NCBI RefSeq assembly: GCF_000002995.4
Contig: NW_025062476.1
Coordinates: 6,623,001-6,687,000, forward strand
Direction of reading: 5' to 3'
From: Brugia malayi
Lineage: Eukaryota; Nematoda; Chromadorea; Rhabditida; Onchocercidae
DNA length: 64,000 nt
A program made the position numbers and the translations under genes. The notes under the pieces are model-generated. The model made no database searches. It saw only the letters and a program-made list of their open reading frames with translations, and was not told the DNA's origin. Positions within the stretch are counted from its first letter, which is position 1, and each line of letters starts with the position of its first letter. This document shows positions 1 through 14,800 of this stretch, piece after piece.

Positions 1-263
1 AATGAATTTTTTAATGATCCGACACATAAAGCAGAACTGAAATATAAAATGACAGGAAAAAGCATTATGGATGTGAGATCGGTGAATTCTGAAATTTTGC
101 TAAGGAAAAGACGGTTTTTGTTAACCTTTAATTTGCTACAAATGCATCTACAGAATGTTTCATTCAACAGTAAAACCTGGATGATAGCAACATTTTGTAG
201 ACGAAGTTCAAAGAATAAGCATTATTGGATGTGCTTACCATCGTCTACTTCCCTTTCAGCAAT

Positions 264-2557
264 TTAATATTCTTTGAAGAGATCAACATTGCTAAAAAAA
301 TCTTCACAGCAGAAGCTGGTGTCATTTTTGCATTGATCATCATTCCTCTGCAAACATATTTCTAAAACTAGCAAAAACTTTAAGCGTCAAACAAACGAAC
401 ATGAAAAACTCGACACTGTTAAACTAATATGCAATAAAATGTAGCAGTTTGAAAAGACCAATAACTTGCTCTTATAATTTGAATAAAAGCCCCTTAATAC
501 CCTAAATTTATCCATAATAATATAATGTTGCATAAAATGACTCCTTGTTCAAAAATGACCAGAAAGTCCCAATTGTACGAAATGATTCTTGTTCATATCA
601 ATAACAAATTTTCATAAATAATAAAAAAAGACCCATAAATTATCTTGATCGAGTAACAGAAATTTATTGGTCGGTGAAAATTCATTCGCTGAGAATACTT
701 CAGCGCTATCGTCCAGTAAATTTACCAAAGATGAACCATCAGTGAATGTAACGTCACCAATAGAGTAAAGATCATTCTTAAAAATAAACTAATAAATCAA
801 CAGTGACAAAAAATGTTCTTAATGGTTCAATCTTCATGAATGGAATATTTGCTTAATCCAAACGACCAAGATTTTACATTTGCCGAAAGCGTAATAATTT
901 AACAAAAAACAAAAAAAAAAATGAAATTAGCATTGATAATCAGTCATAGATTTTATAAAACGAAATGATTAAAAGAGTTTAAGGGTACATGTTTATCATA
1001 AAATATCTTACTTTCTTTCTGTCGACAATACCTACATTTAAGTGCACATTCTCTTTTTCACAACAAATATTTTTCAACAGTTTTTCATGCTTGCTTTCTA
1101 ACTTCTTGCCCCTTAAAATGAAACCAACAGCAAGTGCAGGACATGTACGCAAGAAAAATGCAGCATGTGGATCTAAAACAGTATATGTGATATTTTCAAA
1201 TATCCACTGGTAAACTATTTCATATTGTTTTCGATTTAATGTCGTATTATCACAAAATAATATGTTAAGTAATAGACATAATTACATAATAGAACAAAAT
1301 GAGATTTCAACTAAAAATACTGGAATAGGTATTTTAAATCAATAACCAACTAGGAAAAAATAACCTTCCAGTGCCGAGAAACTTATAATGGAGGACATTT
1401 CAGAATTCCCATGAAATTCGACAGTTCTTCCTTCATCGATAAGAAAATACCTTTTCTGAAATCAGAAAAGCAGTAGAATTACTGCTGCACTTGATGAAAT
1501 GCAATCAATATGATCACATTTTTAGAAATATCTTAAGCCATCCTTTCACCTGAATTTTCAGACAATCAAACATATTTAGAGAAATGACCACATCATCTCT
1601 AAAATTTTCAAAACATACAACAAAAAAGTAAGGGAAGAGTTACTATATAATAAATGGAATAAAGACAAACTTCAAATTACTTTTTCGGACAACAGCATGT
1701 GTATGGAAAGTGTAAGCAAAGATGAAAAAGATGAAAATTGTCTTCTAAGGATTGATCAAGGTTCCAAATGAACAATTATATTGATAGTTAAACATACTTT
1801 TGCTTCTCTTAAACTCTTGTTTTCCTCATGCAGTCTGATGACACGGCGGTACTTATTTTTATATAGAATAATACCTCTTGTATCCTCCTTATATGTCTTC
1901 TTCACTTCATATATCCATACCTTAAAATAAAACAAGAAGGCTAGGAAATTATTTTCAGACTTGCAACAGTACGAAAAATATTACCCGTCCCGAGGGTATG
2001 AAATATCAAAATAAATAAAAAGGAAAAAAAAAATCGAGCTTGTTAAAGAAAGCAATTCTATAAAAGACAATATTTATTTATTACACTGCTCACCATTTAT
2101 AAAACTTACTTAATGTCAAACCTGAATAGTTAATTTTATGAAGCGTCTTTGCCTATGCACCTTCGGTCAAAAAAACTTTCCACTGAAGTATGAAACAAAC
2201 AAAGCATATCGGCATCCACATTATTTTTCATCGATGGTAATAGATTTTTTATGAAAATAATTCAAAACAAGAAGGCATAAACACCTTTTCCAAGTGATTT
2301 TGGCAGTCTTGAAGCCAAATTTTAAAAATACTCGGAATCCCATATATAATGCCGTCCTCAACGTTAAGATATTGCACCTCAAGATTTTCTACTGTCGATA
2401 AATTTATAGCTGAAGAATAATAATTACAGCGTGTATACATGGCCAAATTATTTAGTACCAAAGTCGTTGCCAAATCATTACGCAATAATGTTCCTTCAAC
2501 AACCTGAAACATGCTTTTCGCACCACCAAAATACAATAGAGAAGCACGATTAGTCTT

Positions 2558-2625
<68 letters not shown>

Positions 2626-5600
2626 CTTTTTCATGGCAGCCTATTTACATTTGCCCATGTTGAATATAAAATGGATCTTTAACTCTGTGGCAGTGAAATA
2701 CGAAGGCTTAACACTTCAAGCATTGCTATCAGTGCTATTAACAATCCTGACTGAAAGTAAAAAAGACCTACAAAAATCATAACACTTCAAGAATTCACGA
2801 AAATCTTGAGTTTGAATGACTCAATGACAAATTTAAATTAAGCATTACTCGAACTGGATGGATACCAAGCGAATCAGGTGGACCAATTATTGCTTTGAAT
2901 TTTTTATTTAAAGGAACAACACTATTGATTAATTTGAGCGCTTTACGCGACCAAGCACCTGTTTGTATATCCAAACCTTTCCCAATAGGACGTATTTCTT
3001 CCAGCCGACATTTAATTCCAAATACTGGAGTTTCGAAGACTATCTGAAGTTTTACATAAACGGTATAACTTAAGAAAAAAATATGAAACATGTCATACAA
3101 AATACATTAAAACCAGTATCAATTACATAAAATAAAGATGGGCTATCAAAGATTCTTTAAGAAAACATTAAACCGGTTACCATCTGCAAAGAAGATATGA
3201 AGAAGTAACCAGTCAAATAGGTCGAAGAAAATAAAAAAGTAATAATAAACTACACTGAAGATAGATTTTAGCTATGCAATTCGCATGAAAGTTACATGAA
3301 TAATTGCATCTTTTATCAGATATCAGAAAAATAAAAAAGATCTCTAACTTCTTCTTGATTATCAACTGAATAGAGAGAATCTCCATTTAATTCCTGCTCT
3401 TCACCGTAATCAACATAATTTACGATGAAAGATTTCTTTTCATCAGTCATATCAACTATTTCACATCGAAACTGCTGACCTTCACATTCAACAATGCAGA
3501 TGTCACCAATTTCTGGATTGCGTAGAACATGCTTGCTAGGTTTTAAATGCTTTTGAAACTATAAAATAAAATGACTTAGCAGTTACAATAGAAAAATTTA
3601 AAAAAAAATCAAATATTCAATAACTCTGGAGCACAAATAATAAAGATGAGTAGCAAAACAACTATTTCAAAGACCAAATGCATTCGGATCCTAGCAAATC
3701 GATTCTTCAGTATTTAAATTATCTCATATTACTTTGTAATGTTTTAAATAAATTCTTCTTAATCAAATTCTAGAAAAAAGATTATATTTTTCACATGCAT
3801 AACCCACGCATTATATCACTTCCAAAAAGTGACAAAATAACATATAACATACCTCAATTAAATCATTCTGCTTATTTTCAATTTGTACAGTGAAAGTCAT
3901 ATGTACATCATCCTCATCATCTGTACGCTGAACAAGCTGTTCTTCATTTATTGACTCAAAATTATATGATGGTATCTTCCAAGTCCAACGAGGTTGTGCA
4001 AAATCCCTAAAATATATGAACAGTTAAGAATTGAGAGAAAACAGGCTTCTAATCAACAAAATTTCTTGCTTCTCCAAAATGAAAAATTCATTATAGTTTC
4101 ATTCTGAATGTTTAAAAATAAATGAAGCACCTAAACATTCAATATAATATCTGAAAAAATTTCGACCGAAAGCTCAGTGCCAACAGTAATTACTTACAGT
4201 TCACATAATTTGTCGAAAAGGCTTTCTCCTCCTGGCAAAAGAATTTCAACCTCAAGAACACATTTGGGTAACACTTTAACTATATGTACATCAAAAATGT
4301 GATTGGTGGTTAACTTCTCAGTAAAATATGACTTTGCCTCATTGGAATATCTCTGCAATATGAAGAAATACAAAACTTTTACTACTATTCAATTAGCAGT
4401 TTATGAAGCAACTTTAAGTGTTCTGAAAATTTGAAGCATAAATGACAAAATCCGCCAAAAAACCAATAACGACGTGATTAGTAATCATTACTAATATCAA
4501 AGAATAGATGAGTTTATATTTCATACGTTGTGATTGAATGGCTTTGGGGCAGAACATGAAAGTCGGCATGCAAATGTTGCTTTTAATTGGTTTCTCAATT
4601 TTTCATCCACTTGTTTGCCACCATACAAAAATGCAGAATATGATCCCACTGTGTTGTCCACTTGTACGAATTTCCTATCATCTCTAAAATTTCTGACTGT
4701 ACTACTTATAATAAGTGACTTGAAGACACTGTTATACAGAGCTTGCTTAAAAAAAAAAACCCTAATGTCATTTTCCCATCAAAAAAAATTCTAATCTTGC
4801 GGATCAGTTACACTGGAATATTAGAAATGCCTAACAATAAAGAGAAATAGAATAAAATAAGAAATAAAGTGCTGAGGGAGACGATAAAAAAGAATGTATT
4901 AGGTTCATTAGATTTTAAAGAAAAAAACCTATTTTATTGACTTCAAGAAAAAGCTGTATACTTGATATCATATTGTAGGCCAGGTATTTTCAGCAGTCTG
5001 TACCAAATATTACTATACTTCCCAAAAAGAGATGAAGAGTAGATTATCAAGTCCTCGAAGATAGCTGGACCATCCAAAAAGTGCAAATAAAACAAACCCG
5101 GACCAGAGTTCTAAAAAATAAACAGATAAAATTAAAAGAATTGCTATAACTATCTGATCCTTCAAAATATCATTTCAATTGATGACAATTGATTTCAGAA
5201 AGAAATCAAATGTTATAAAAAAGTCTATAATTCTTAATATTTGCTATCTTATTACTATTATAATTTTCAAAACAATTTTGAAAATTAATGCTGCTAACAT
5301 AACCTCAGTTGGAAGAAGTATTGCTCGCCAATGATTTCCAGATAAAACCAGTTGCTTCACAATACACTCGTCATTTTCCTCTTCAAATTTCTTAAAAAAT
5401 AATCATTGAAAACATGTCAATGAAAAATCCAACAGCTACTTTACTGACTAAAAATATGCAGAAAAAAAGCGAAAGCAAAAAATTTTTTGATATCTCTAGT
5501 TCTGCAGTTATCATGCTATAAACTGACTGAAGATTTACAGCAAATTGCTTCATTTATCGTGCTGTTTCTTCAAAAACTATCTGGCAGAGAATGTTTCTAT

Positions 5601-8154
5601 ACTTACCATCACAAACAAAACCTTCACTAAAGGACATATATGTGGTGTGACTATAGTTCTTCCTAAATTAAACTACCTTTACTTCTGAAACAGTTCAGCG
5701 TACAACACGTTTCAAAAATCTCCATTAATGCTAAGAAATAATGTTAAAAATTTTCGACTATTTTCGAAAATAACAGACTACAATCACAAGGAAAATTTGT
5801 TTCAAACACTGAAACGATCCAAACCAAAAAGCTGTTTATAGATCTCACTCAAAGTACCTCACTCAAACACAACGAGATAACTGATCTTTCATCTTCAAAA
5901 TCAATAGACGAATGTTCCGAAAGACTATATTCATCGGATAGTATTGTATCGTAGTCCCGATTGGAATAAATGGCAGCATCCTGCATTTGATGCGCATAAA
6001 TAATACCTAAAACTTTTCTGGGAATTCCTTTCATAAGTAATTATCTTCTACGTAAGTATTCGCAGTTTTTCAATGAATGAATAAGTTAGAAAATTTCTTA
6101 TTCAATACTGTAAGGTGAGCTACGTTGTTGAAGTTTACCTGATTTATGATTGGAAAAAATTTCTACTCATGACACTCCTAAACACATAGAAATTTTAAAT
6201 AATATGTACAACATGTGTCTTCTACAATTTTTCATTTTATCGCACGCTATTTCTGCGAACTCGGTGGAGACGCTGTAGCATTCCAGAGTCTTAAAATTGA
6301 AAAAAACTTGTATCGCCAGTTTTTGTCAAACAATGAATAGATCAATTATACCAAGAAAGAAGAAAAAGTACTTTTATCAATTTCATGAGAAATATTAGCG
6401 GAATGAACACCTTCTAGCAATATGTTCCTTAAATCACAAATTTCTCCATTTTGGTTTCGCATTATCATTGCACCAACGAATGCTTCACCATTTTCTGACA
6501 CATATTCTTAAGAAAAATCTTTTACTGACCTTTACCTAAATTATTGATGGTTATAGCGAGTTATTAATATTTTCTTTTTCTTTCGAGATTTTTCAGGTTT
6601 GTATTATACATAATTAAACAAAAAGGAACCAAAAAAAAAAACAAAATCCGTGGTTAAGCAAAGATTAATTAGAAAGATGAGAAAATAATAAGGAAAGGAA
6701 ATTTACTTAAGCGGAAAGCTACAACAGTATTTTTAACCATTGCGCTAAGCTCGTCAATTGATATTAATGGTTCTTCAATATCAACATCCAGTAACATCAG
6801 AAAAGCTTGTGGAGGTATTTTCAATAATTCTTCATTGATCACATATAGCTGCTCTAATCCTATTTCCATAGTAAGACCAGAATCAATCAAATAAGTCTTA
6901 AAATAATTGGATAAACAAACTAAGACAATATTAATAAACAACAAGAAATTAACATAGAATCGGTATTTAGAAAATACTGATATGCGGCTTACCGTACATG
7001 TCATGAAGTGTGTTTTGCACACGACACATCCACGAACAAATCTTTCACCATCCCTTAAAATGACATAATATATCATTGGAATAACATGACGTTTCATGTT
7101 AATTAGGACAGTAAAAATTTAAATTTCTTTTAAGGAACGATCTTGAAAACTTGTGAAGCTTATAACATTTATATGCTTCCAAGCCATCTTGGTTTTAACA
7201 TTCAATATGACAGCTAAAATAAGGTCATAAGCAAGATACATATAAAAAAATGTACGTGTTTTAAAATATTGTTCAAATAATGAGATTCCAGAATAACATT
7301 ACTATTCTACATTATTATAATAAATATATCTAGACTAACTTCACGAGAACAATCTCGCCAACTGCTGGATCGAAAACAGATTTACAGTTGGCTGACCTTA
7401 TATCGTCAAGCATTTTCTGCAAATCGTCCAATAAAAAACGGTTCCTTTCTAGTGTGCCAAAAAATTTCTTCACACCTTTAAATAAAAAGCAATATGAAAT
7501 GTTAGATAGCTCAATTCGGATTTCGCTGTATATCTTAATCTCTAATAATATTACCGGTTTTTACAATGATATATGCACTGTCTTCTTTAATAAATTATTA
7601 AATTAAATACGCTTGTTTCTATTTTATAACAATCGTAAAACGATAACCTTTCTCAGGAAAATTTGCACTATATATTTTATAACTTAAATTTTAAGAATCC
7701 TGTCATTGCGTCTAACCAAAGTAATCCATCTGTTTTCAACAACTTAAAATAATTAAAAACTAACTCACCACTTTCAATGTTAGTAATTCGAACATAAACA
7801 AAATTATCAACAGCAGTGGGCAGTTCCAACGGTGGCAAATTGCATATTTGAAGTCGTGTGCGACTGGCTGGCTGTTTTACAGTTTCTCCTTGACTGTTGA
7901 TTTCATAAGATATACCTTCTAGAAAGAAAAATATTAGCAAAAACAAAATATTTCCATTTCAGCACTCCGAAAATTATCCAAAACTAGCTATCAAAATCAA
8001 AAATTTCAAATTTTTCTGTAAATTGAAAGCATATGTCGTATCGACCCATTTCAGAATGCCATGATAAAAATCTTCAGCAAAGAAGAAATTCGTTACGAAA
8101 CTAACTTATTAGTGCCTTGAAATAAAATTCAGAATGAGCAGAATGTGCGTTCAT
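264..8154 (-). CDS. Multi-Tudor-domain protein, 20 exons
   Basis: Predicted 905-residue protein with four Tudor-like repeats, a fold that usually binds methylated arginine or lysine and scaffolds germline or small-RNA complexes. Exons: 8106-8154 (tentative start), 7769-7918, 7340-7475, 6993-7053, 6707-6896, 6372-6506, 5858-6006, 5304-5390, 5019-5110, 4527-4683, 4198-4352, 3853-4006, 3349-3558, 2849-3043, 2285-2503, 1798-1920, 1365-1455, 1036-1172, 633-776, 264-347. All junction phases fit. Tudor-like cores lie near residues 105-155 (DGERFVRGCVV, YLIDSG), 295-350 (HWRAILLPTE, FLDG), 506-575 (FRCEIVDM, NYVDYGEE) and 715-790 (YFLIDEGRT). The segments between resemble the SNase-like half of extended Tudor units. 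The usual Asn of the VDYGN motif is replaced in each core, so ligand binding may be altered. The first exon is the least certain: frame upstream of its ATG stays open to an acceptor-like site near 8190. I cannot assign a C. elegans orthologue (EKL-1-like and TDRD-like are both possible). Confidence 0.85.
2561..2622. repeat. (AT)31 microsatellite
   Basis: Uninterrupted AT dinucleotide repeat of 62 bp in an intron of the Tudor gene. Open frames called through it are artefacts. Confidence 0.97.
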
Positions 8155-11100
8155 ATCGCAAATACCTTTGCCATAGATAACAAATAAAAAAGTCTAAAAG
8201 TGAAGCAGTAATACTAACGATTTCTTTCGGTTTCAATAAAATAAAGAGACAAAGATGTGGAGGAAAAGTTGAACAGTAACAACCATTTCAACCTTATTTT
8301 TACTATCATTTGTCATTTATCATTTATCGTCCTTTATCACATTTATCACATCTCTTATCATTATTGCCTTATTTCTTTTTTTGTAGTAATCAACAAAAAT
8401 TTGAAACGACAACTCCTCAATTTGTCTTTCATCCAACCAGTCCCAGTAGATCTCGAGATGACAATAACGACTCATCAGTTACGTCTACCACATCCGCACC
8501 AACCATTCATCCTACACTTTCATTTCGCAACATCGGCCCATCCCTCTTGGTAAGCGTGTGCTGTTGAAGGTGCACGCATGAGTGCACGTACGAACGGTGA
8601 AGGAAGATTGTTACTTTCCCGATTTCCTGGGTGGTAATATCAACGGGTTGCAAAATTGAGGCCTGGATAAATAAATGCCCAATTAGTAATGAGGTCCAAG
8701 CAGCACTGACCCGTGATCCTATTAGAGAATGACCCCAGCAGTAACGTAATTGATTTGTCACAAATTTATCACTGCCCTATTTTGGTGTCTTCGCTGGCCG
8801 TCTCACTATCAACTCAGTAACAAATCTCAGATACTCGGATAGTCGCAGCAGTCATTGTTTCTGATCGATCTTGCCAAATCAATACTATCTGTAACAAGAA
8901 AGATAATCTGTTCCAACAAACATAATTGATGAGTGAAATATTCATCAATTACAGGTCTGTGTAATTCTACATTATATTGGATGTAAAAATTGTTTACACA
9001 ATTTGATTATATCTGAGTTGTCCCATTGTCCTGAATGAAGACACTTGGCATTACTTTCCATTTTTTTGAAAATAGAATAAGTTGGGCACTCATTATTCCA
9101 ATCGACCTTATTACGAAAGGTGCAAAGTGTTCTAGTTTTACTAATCATTTTGCATTAGCACTCGTTTTGTAGTTATATATTTGAGGAGTTATTCCAGCTA
9201 GAATACAATATGTGAATTGTTGTTAATACTTTTTTACATCTTTTATAAAACATTATTTATTTCATTCATTTTCAGTAGATCTTTTCTACTGCTGTACCTG
9301 ATGATTCTCAAATAAAAATTTAAACTTTTTCCAAGTAAAAGTTTAACTGGAATTTAGTGTTGGATAGAGTTCATTTTGCATCACTAACTTAATGAACATG
9401 GTTTTTAATTCATCTTACAGATTTAATTCATCTTACATCTTACGACTTATTTCCATTGTTTGTTTTTTAAATGTATTTAATGAAAGCAATCTGAGTGATT
9501 TTCGCGAACTAATCACAGAATCATAGTCATAGCGGCAGCAAATGAGAGTCTGCTGTTTCATTAGGCTTTTCATCTGATCCTTATCAAGGTATATCTAAAA
9601 TCTGAGAACTGCAACAGTTTTTTACATGAGCTCTTTTTAATGATCTGCAAAGTGTTCATTAAGTTAAAGCTTATCAATATCATTACCGTAATTTTAACCC
9701 CAATTTTTCGTAATAATTTTTTGTCTCGTTTAAAGACGAAAAATGCTTTCGATATGACACTATACAGTTTTTTTTTCATTAATATATTCCCTTTCCAATA
9801 TAGATGGGAAAGATTTTTTTGTTCATGTTGTACTTTTATTCATACTATAATAAATGACATAGTATTCATATTCGTTGCATTTGAGAAACAAGGAATAATG
9901 TGCATGTTTTTATGATGAAGCATTATCATAAGACATGCAGTTCACTTCAGTGTTAATACCAGTGACAAATGGAAGTAGACTAGGCTAATTAAATTTAATC
10001 GAAAAATAAAACTTAGTCGTCATGTAGGATTTGATAAGCATACTTTAAGCAAATGATTTGCAATGACAAATATCGTTTTGGCCAACTGATATTCAGATAA
10101 AATGAATTTTTGATCGTATATTTTCATATGAACTTCAAAGTAGAATCGAATATTTTAAATTATGCTTATTTTCTTGTGCGACAAATTTTTCCAGTTGAAG
10201 ATAAAAAGCAAAACATGCCTATGAACTCCCTGATTCTAAGTAAATGAATAATAGAACAGAACGTCTTGACAATACGTAGTATTTATTTTTTAGAATTGAA
10301 CAAATCATACTTCGAAAAAACCACTTCCATTTATTTCTTTACTTCATCTTGGTATTTCTATAATTTCTATTAAAACACCATACCTAGGTATTTTTTGCAC
10401 TAAACTAGTTCCCAGTACTTAATCAATAACCAATTACACTTGTCCTAGAGTAGAAAAAACCGAATTATAAAAATTATATCTATGTTCTCACCGTTATCAT
10501 CAAGTATCTTGATCACTTCTGCGTATCACTTATGACACTATTACTGGTTTTCGAAATTTTAATAGCGAACGATTGGTTTGTGTAACCTACGCAAACTGTA
10601 ACTTTTGTCAATATCATTGTGCTGGAAATCACTACATAGACTCACTCATCTTGTTCGGGTTATAAGAAAATGAATTAGCTTTGTTTTAATCACAGACTAC
10701 AATGACTCTCTTTCCATAACTGTTTGATTTTTTAGGAAATCAATTCCCTGAGAATTTCATTAGAAAACATCTCTGAATATCCACTGCTGGTAATTTTTCT
10801 ACTTCTTTGAATTTTCATAGTGCTGCTATAATGTTCGAAGGAAATGTAAAAATTTAATAAACGCTATAAGAATGAATTATATGTGATGGAAAAAATCTTA
10901 TTACACTTATATGTAAAGCAATAATCCCTTGAAGAATCAAGTGTACACGTAAATTCAATGAAAAATAATGGATACAATGTTCTGATATTCAGAACTAAAA
11001 TTTCGTTTCATTTGTATCTACAAATTGGCGCGAGAGGAACCCAAAAAAAAGATCCCAGGCAGGGAAATAACAAAGATATATATATATATATATATATAAA

Positions 11101-11552
11101 AATAAATTACTACAAAAAATCCTTATGAATGTAGTGAATATGGCTTGAGCTTAAATGTTAACTGGGTTTTAGGATCCACAGTTAAACTTTTTTTGGAATT
11201 TTCAATTCAGTTTTTGTGATCAGGTGACTTCTATGTAATCAATAAGAGGTATAACCTAATGAATGCAACAAGAAAATAATGCTGACAAAAAATTACAACA
11301 TAATAAAGTGTATCAGTAACCAACATAAGCTAAAATAAGAACAGCGTAACTTCGTCTTTCAAAATAAAGCTAAAGATAAAGGTTTATCTTTAGAAAACAA
11401 TTCTGAAATTTCGATTCCAGAAAACTAAGCCAAATCCAAAAAATAACTATATATGGATATTTACCTAGTCTGTTTTAATTTACACAAGAAAATTTCAATA
11501 GAACAATAGAGTATTGGAAGACCACATATTTGCACGAGTTGTTTAACACTGC
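8155..11552. other. Intergenic, no gene recognised
   Basis: About 3.4 kb between the 5' end of the Tudor gene and the 3' end of the DDHD gene, both on the minus strand. It holds A/T-rich sequence, T-rich open frames near 8257-8567 without family similarity, a short direct repeat around 9402-9436 and an AT run at 11076-11098. The promoter of the Tudor gene should lie in its left part. Confidence 0.6.
11285..11372. repeat. Dispersed repeat, copy A
   Basis: Contains the blocks GACAAAAAATTACAACATAA and ACTTCGTCTTTCAAAATAAA, both found again in altered form and swapped order at 12762-12848 inside the DDHD gene. Seen directly by eye; family unknown. Confidence 0.4.
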
Positions 11553-11854
11553 TCACTTTGCTTTTTTGTCTTCTCGATATAAACAGTTGACGATGAACGC
11601 CGCAATATCGGGATTAGCCCAATAAGCAAAATGGCTTTTTAATACAGACCAGTAACTACGATCAGTAATTTGCGGCTGTATTTGATAATCCATACGATAC
11701 GGCAACCCTTGAAAGCAGTTGAGGAAAATTTTTAGAAATATACACTTACAACGTAATAACAAAGAAGAAAATGAAAAATCTCATTGTGAAAACATTTCCG
11801 GCATGTCGACATACTTCTTGTGGAACAGATTTAACCTTATACACCAAAGTTTAT

Positions 11855-11898
<44 letters not shown>

Positions 11899-14800
11899 AT
11901 ATCTGCAGGATTGGCACATATTAGCATATATTCCACTGATAGTTAAGCTGTTACAGATCACATCCGTGTGAAGCTCGAAAGGTAACTACTTTACAAAGCT
12001 CGAAACGTAACCTGGTACTCAACAAATTGTTAAGAAACAAATATATTACAAAATAATATTGTTTTCTTTTCTATCCGTTTATATCCCTTACAATCTATCC
12101 AAACTTCAGTACAAATGGTCTAATAAGATAGTTAATTTTTCAAGACAAACTAAAACTTACTTTCTTCTGAAGGAATTTCTTCTACCAACTTCTGAGCTTC
12201 ATTCAATTTAACTTCTTCAAAAACTCCCTCGCTAGCTTCTTTTTCCTTTCGGTTGCTTCCGAATTTCCACCAACTTTTCTTATTATCACCTGTTTCTGAT
12301 GGTGGAGGCGTTAAACTTCGTGGTGACGAACCTAAAATGAAAAATAATTTAAAAAGGATTAAAAATCCAAACTGAGCAATTCCTCACAATCATAAGTTTG
12401 TCAACACAAAGAGAACATGATAAACAATTTAAACCTATCCAATTTCTGTCGTGAAGATTTAGAATCGAATCCGTAAACGATCACACCTGGACTGCTCGGT
12501 CGCAAAGCCGATGAATCATCGCTTTCACATTCATCCTCTTCCTCAATATCTTCGTGATCTTTATCACCAACAACTGCTACACGAGCATCTTTTTCTTTTC
12601 CAACTTTTTCCTTTATTTTTATCTTTTTGATGTAAGCTTTGTTGATCTGAAAAGACGATATTGGATTTTAAAATAAAGCAACAAACAAGCAATAATTAAA
12701 TAACAAAAGTATGACATAAGATAATAAAACAGTTAAAATAAGAATAGTAAAACTCAATCCTCTGACTTCGTCTTCCAAAATAAAGTTGAAGAGTGTCGCC
12801 AAAAATAAAGTTGACAAAAAAATAGCCTATAATAAAGTGGAAGCAAGAAATAGCACCTTCCACTTGGCAGGGAAGACATTACAAACAGTTACCACGTACT
12901 GTGATATAACTACCATTATAAAAATTGAGAATGTTGGGTCTGAAAAAGCTAAAAAGTTGTGCATATCTAAACGAAATGTATGGTTCACTTCATAACCAGA
13001 TGCCAGCAAAAAGAACGCACTTCTGGCGGAAGTAGAGCATAATCTCGTAATGATCGCAGATCAATTGAACTAAATAATTTAATAGGTCGAATTAAACGAT
13101 ACTGTTTGTGCACCAATGGTTCCAATCGATATGCCTGGAAATATCGCTGATAAAAAATGAAAGATTATCAATTCTGCAATTGTTATCTTAAATTATTTAA
13201 TTAAAATGCGATCTTAAGAATTTAAAAATGTACCACTGGATCGTATGGATGAAAAATGTTGTATACTCTCTTCAGAGTATCAGTTTCAGGAAGAAATGTT
13301 GTTGAACCTCTCATAATTAAAAAAACAGCGAGAGGCGATCCAACACAAAACATATTTCTAACCTGAAACAACTGACGTAAGGAAGGAGGGAATTTAAAAG
13401 TAAACGTGCAAATGCTTTCAGAAACAGATTCACAAACAGACCTTAAACTTCAATTTTTGTTTTTGCGTTATAAAAGCCAGCTGAAACCCACCATAAAGTT
13501 TCAAAAGCCTGAAATGAAAACAGAAATACTTTAAAAGAATAGATTTAAACTAAAATTCAAAATAGTTAATCTGATTTAGAGAAAAACTTAGCTACATCTG
13601 AATATAATTGGATCCGCTCTCTCGCGCCTTCCTCGAAGGACTAATTGCACAATACAGATATGCATTTAAGCGAAATAACTGAAATCTTAGCAAATGAAGA
13701 TAAAGGAAGATAAGAATACTTTAACCGCGCTTCTTGGAAGTCATTTAGTATTTCAGCATGTTCTGCCTTCATTGCCAATTGCTGCTCCTGAAATGAAACT
13801 TATATTCGCTCTAGTTTTCTGCAATCAAATATCAAATCACTATTTTTGACATGATTTTTTTTTTTAGTCCGTGCTTCCTACCCCTATCACGGATAAATAG
13901 GAAATACTCACAATCATTTCAGCCACATATTTGTCATACAAAACAAGAGGAGACCAACAAGTCAGCAGATCATAGCACATAACAGAACCAAGCGAGTGAG
14001 CATAAACTGAGATCGGTCCATCAAAATCAGGATGATTTTCCATAAACAAACTGTAGACATTATTTAGTGACCGTATCAAACCCTCCATGATCTAAAAATC
14101 TAACAGAATTACTTCCGATATGCATTTACTCCTTTCAAGCATAACAAAAAGAATAATAAAACCTGCAAAATCGAAGAAATTAAAGAAAAAAAAAAACCTG
14201 TTGCATTATAGTCAGTTATTTAGTTTAGTTGATGATTCATTTAGGTAATTATAGCAGATGAGAAACATAAGAAAAAATATAATGTTACAACAGCAATAAT
14301 TCAAAGGGAACATATATCAATGCAAAAATCACTTCATTTCGATACAGCGGAGACTGATAATACATAATATCCATTGCTGTCGAATTTAAAGTATTACGCA
14401 TTGAGGACATCTTTGGCAAAGTGACATAATCGGTAATACCACCATCTAAAATTAAAGCTGCTCGCCATTCCACTGGTAAAACCATTGGACGACTTTTCTC
14501 ATCCGGATAATGTTTATCCATGCAGTTGTATATGGCTTCACGAACCCTACAACAAAAAGCTTTTGCTGATTTTAAACCTAACTTGATAAATGAAATAAGC
14601 GAATGCTCTTGTTGCACATGTTAACTGCAATACAATTATGTCGGAAATAAAACAACAATATACAGTGAATCTGATATTAAAGTAAATGTAGAGCAAAAGA
14701 CTAGTCAGAATTACATCTGTCAAGTAGAAAATCTTACTGATCAGTATTTTTTGCAATTAGATTTTCATATCCTTTCTGACCAATCCCGTGAACAACCAAA

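Noticed and set aside
2452..2634. Open frame of Tyr-Ile repeats on the minus strand
   Set aside because: It is only the AT microsatellite read as codons.
8257..8567. Two overlapping plus-strand open frames
   Set aside because: Low-complexity His/Ile/Ser-rich translation, no splice context, no family resemblance.
12786..12995. Plus-strand open frame inside the DDHD gene
   Set aside because: Antisense to a well-supported intron and part of exon 12997-13134; probably chance plus repeat sequence.
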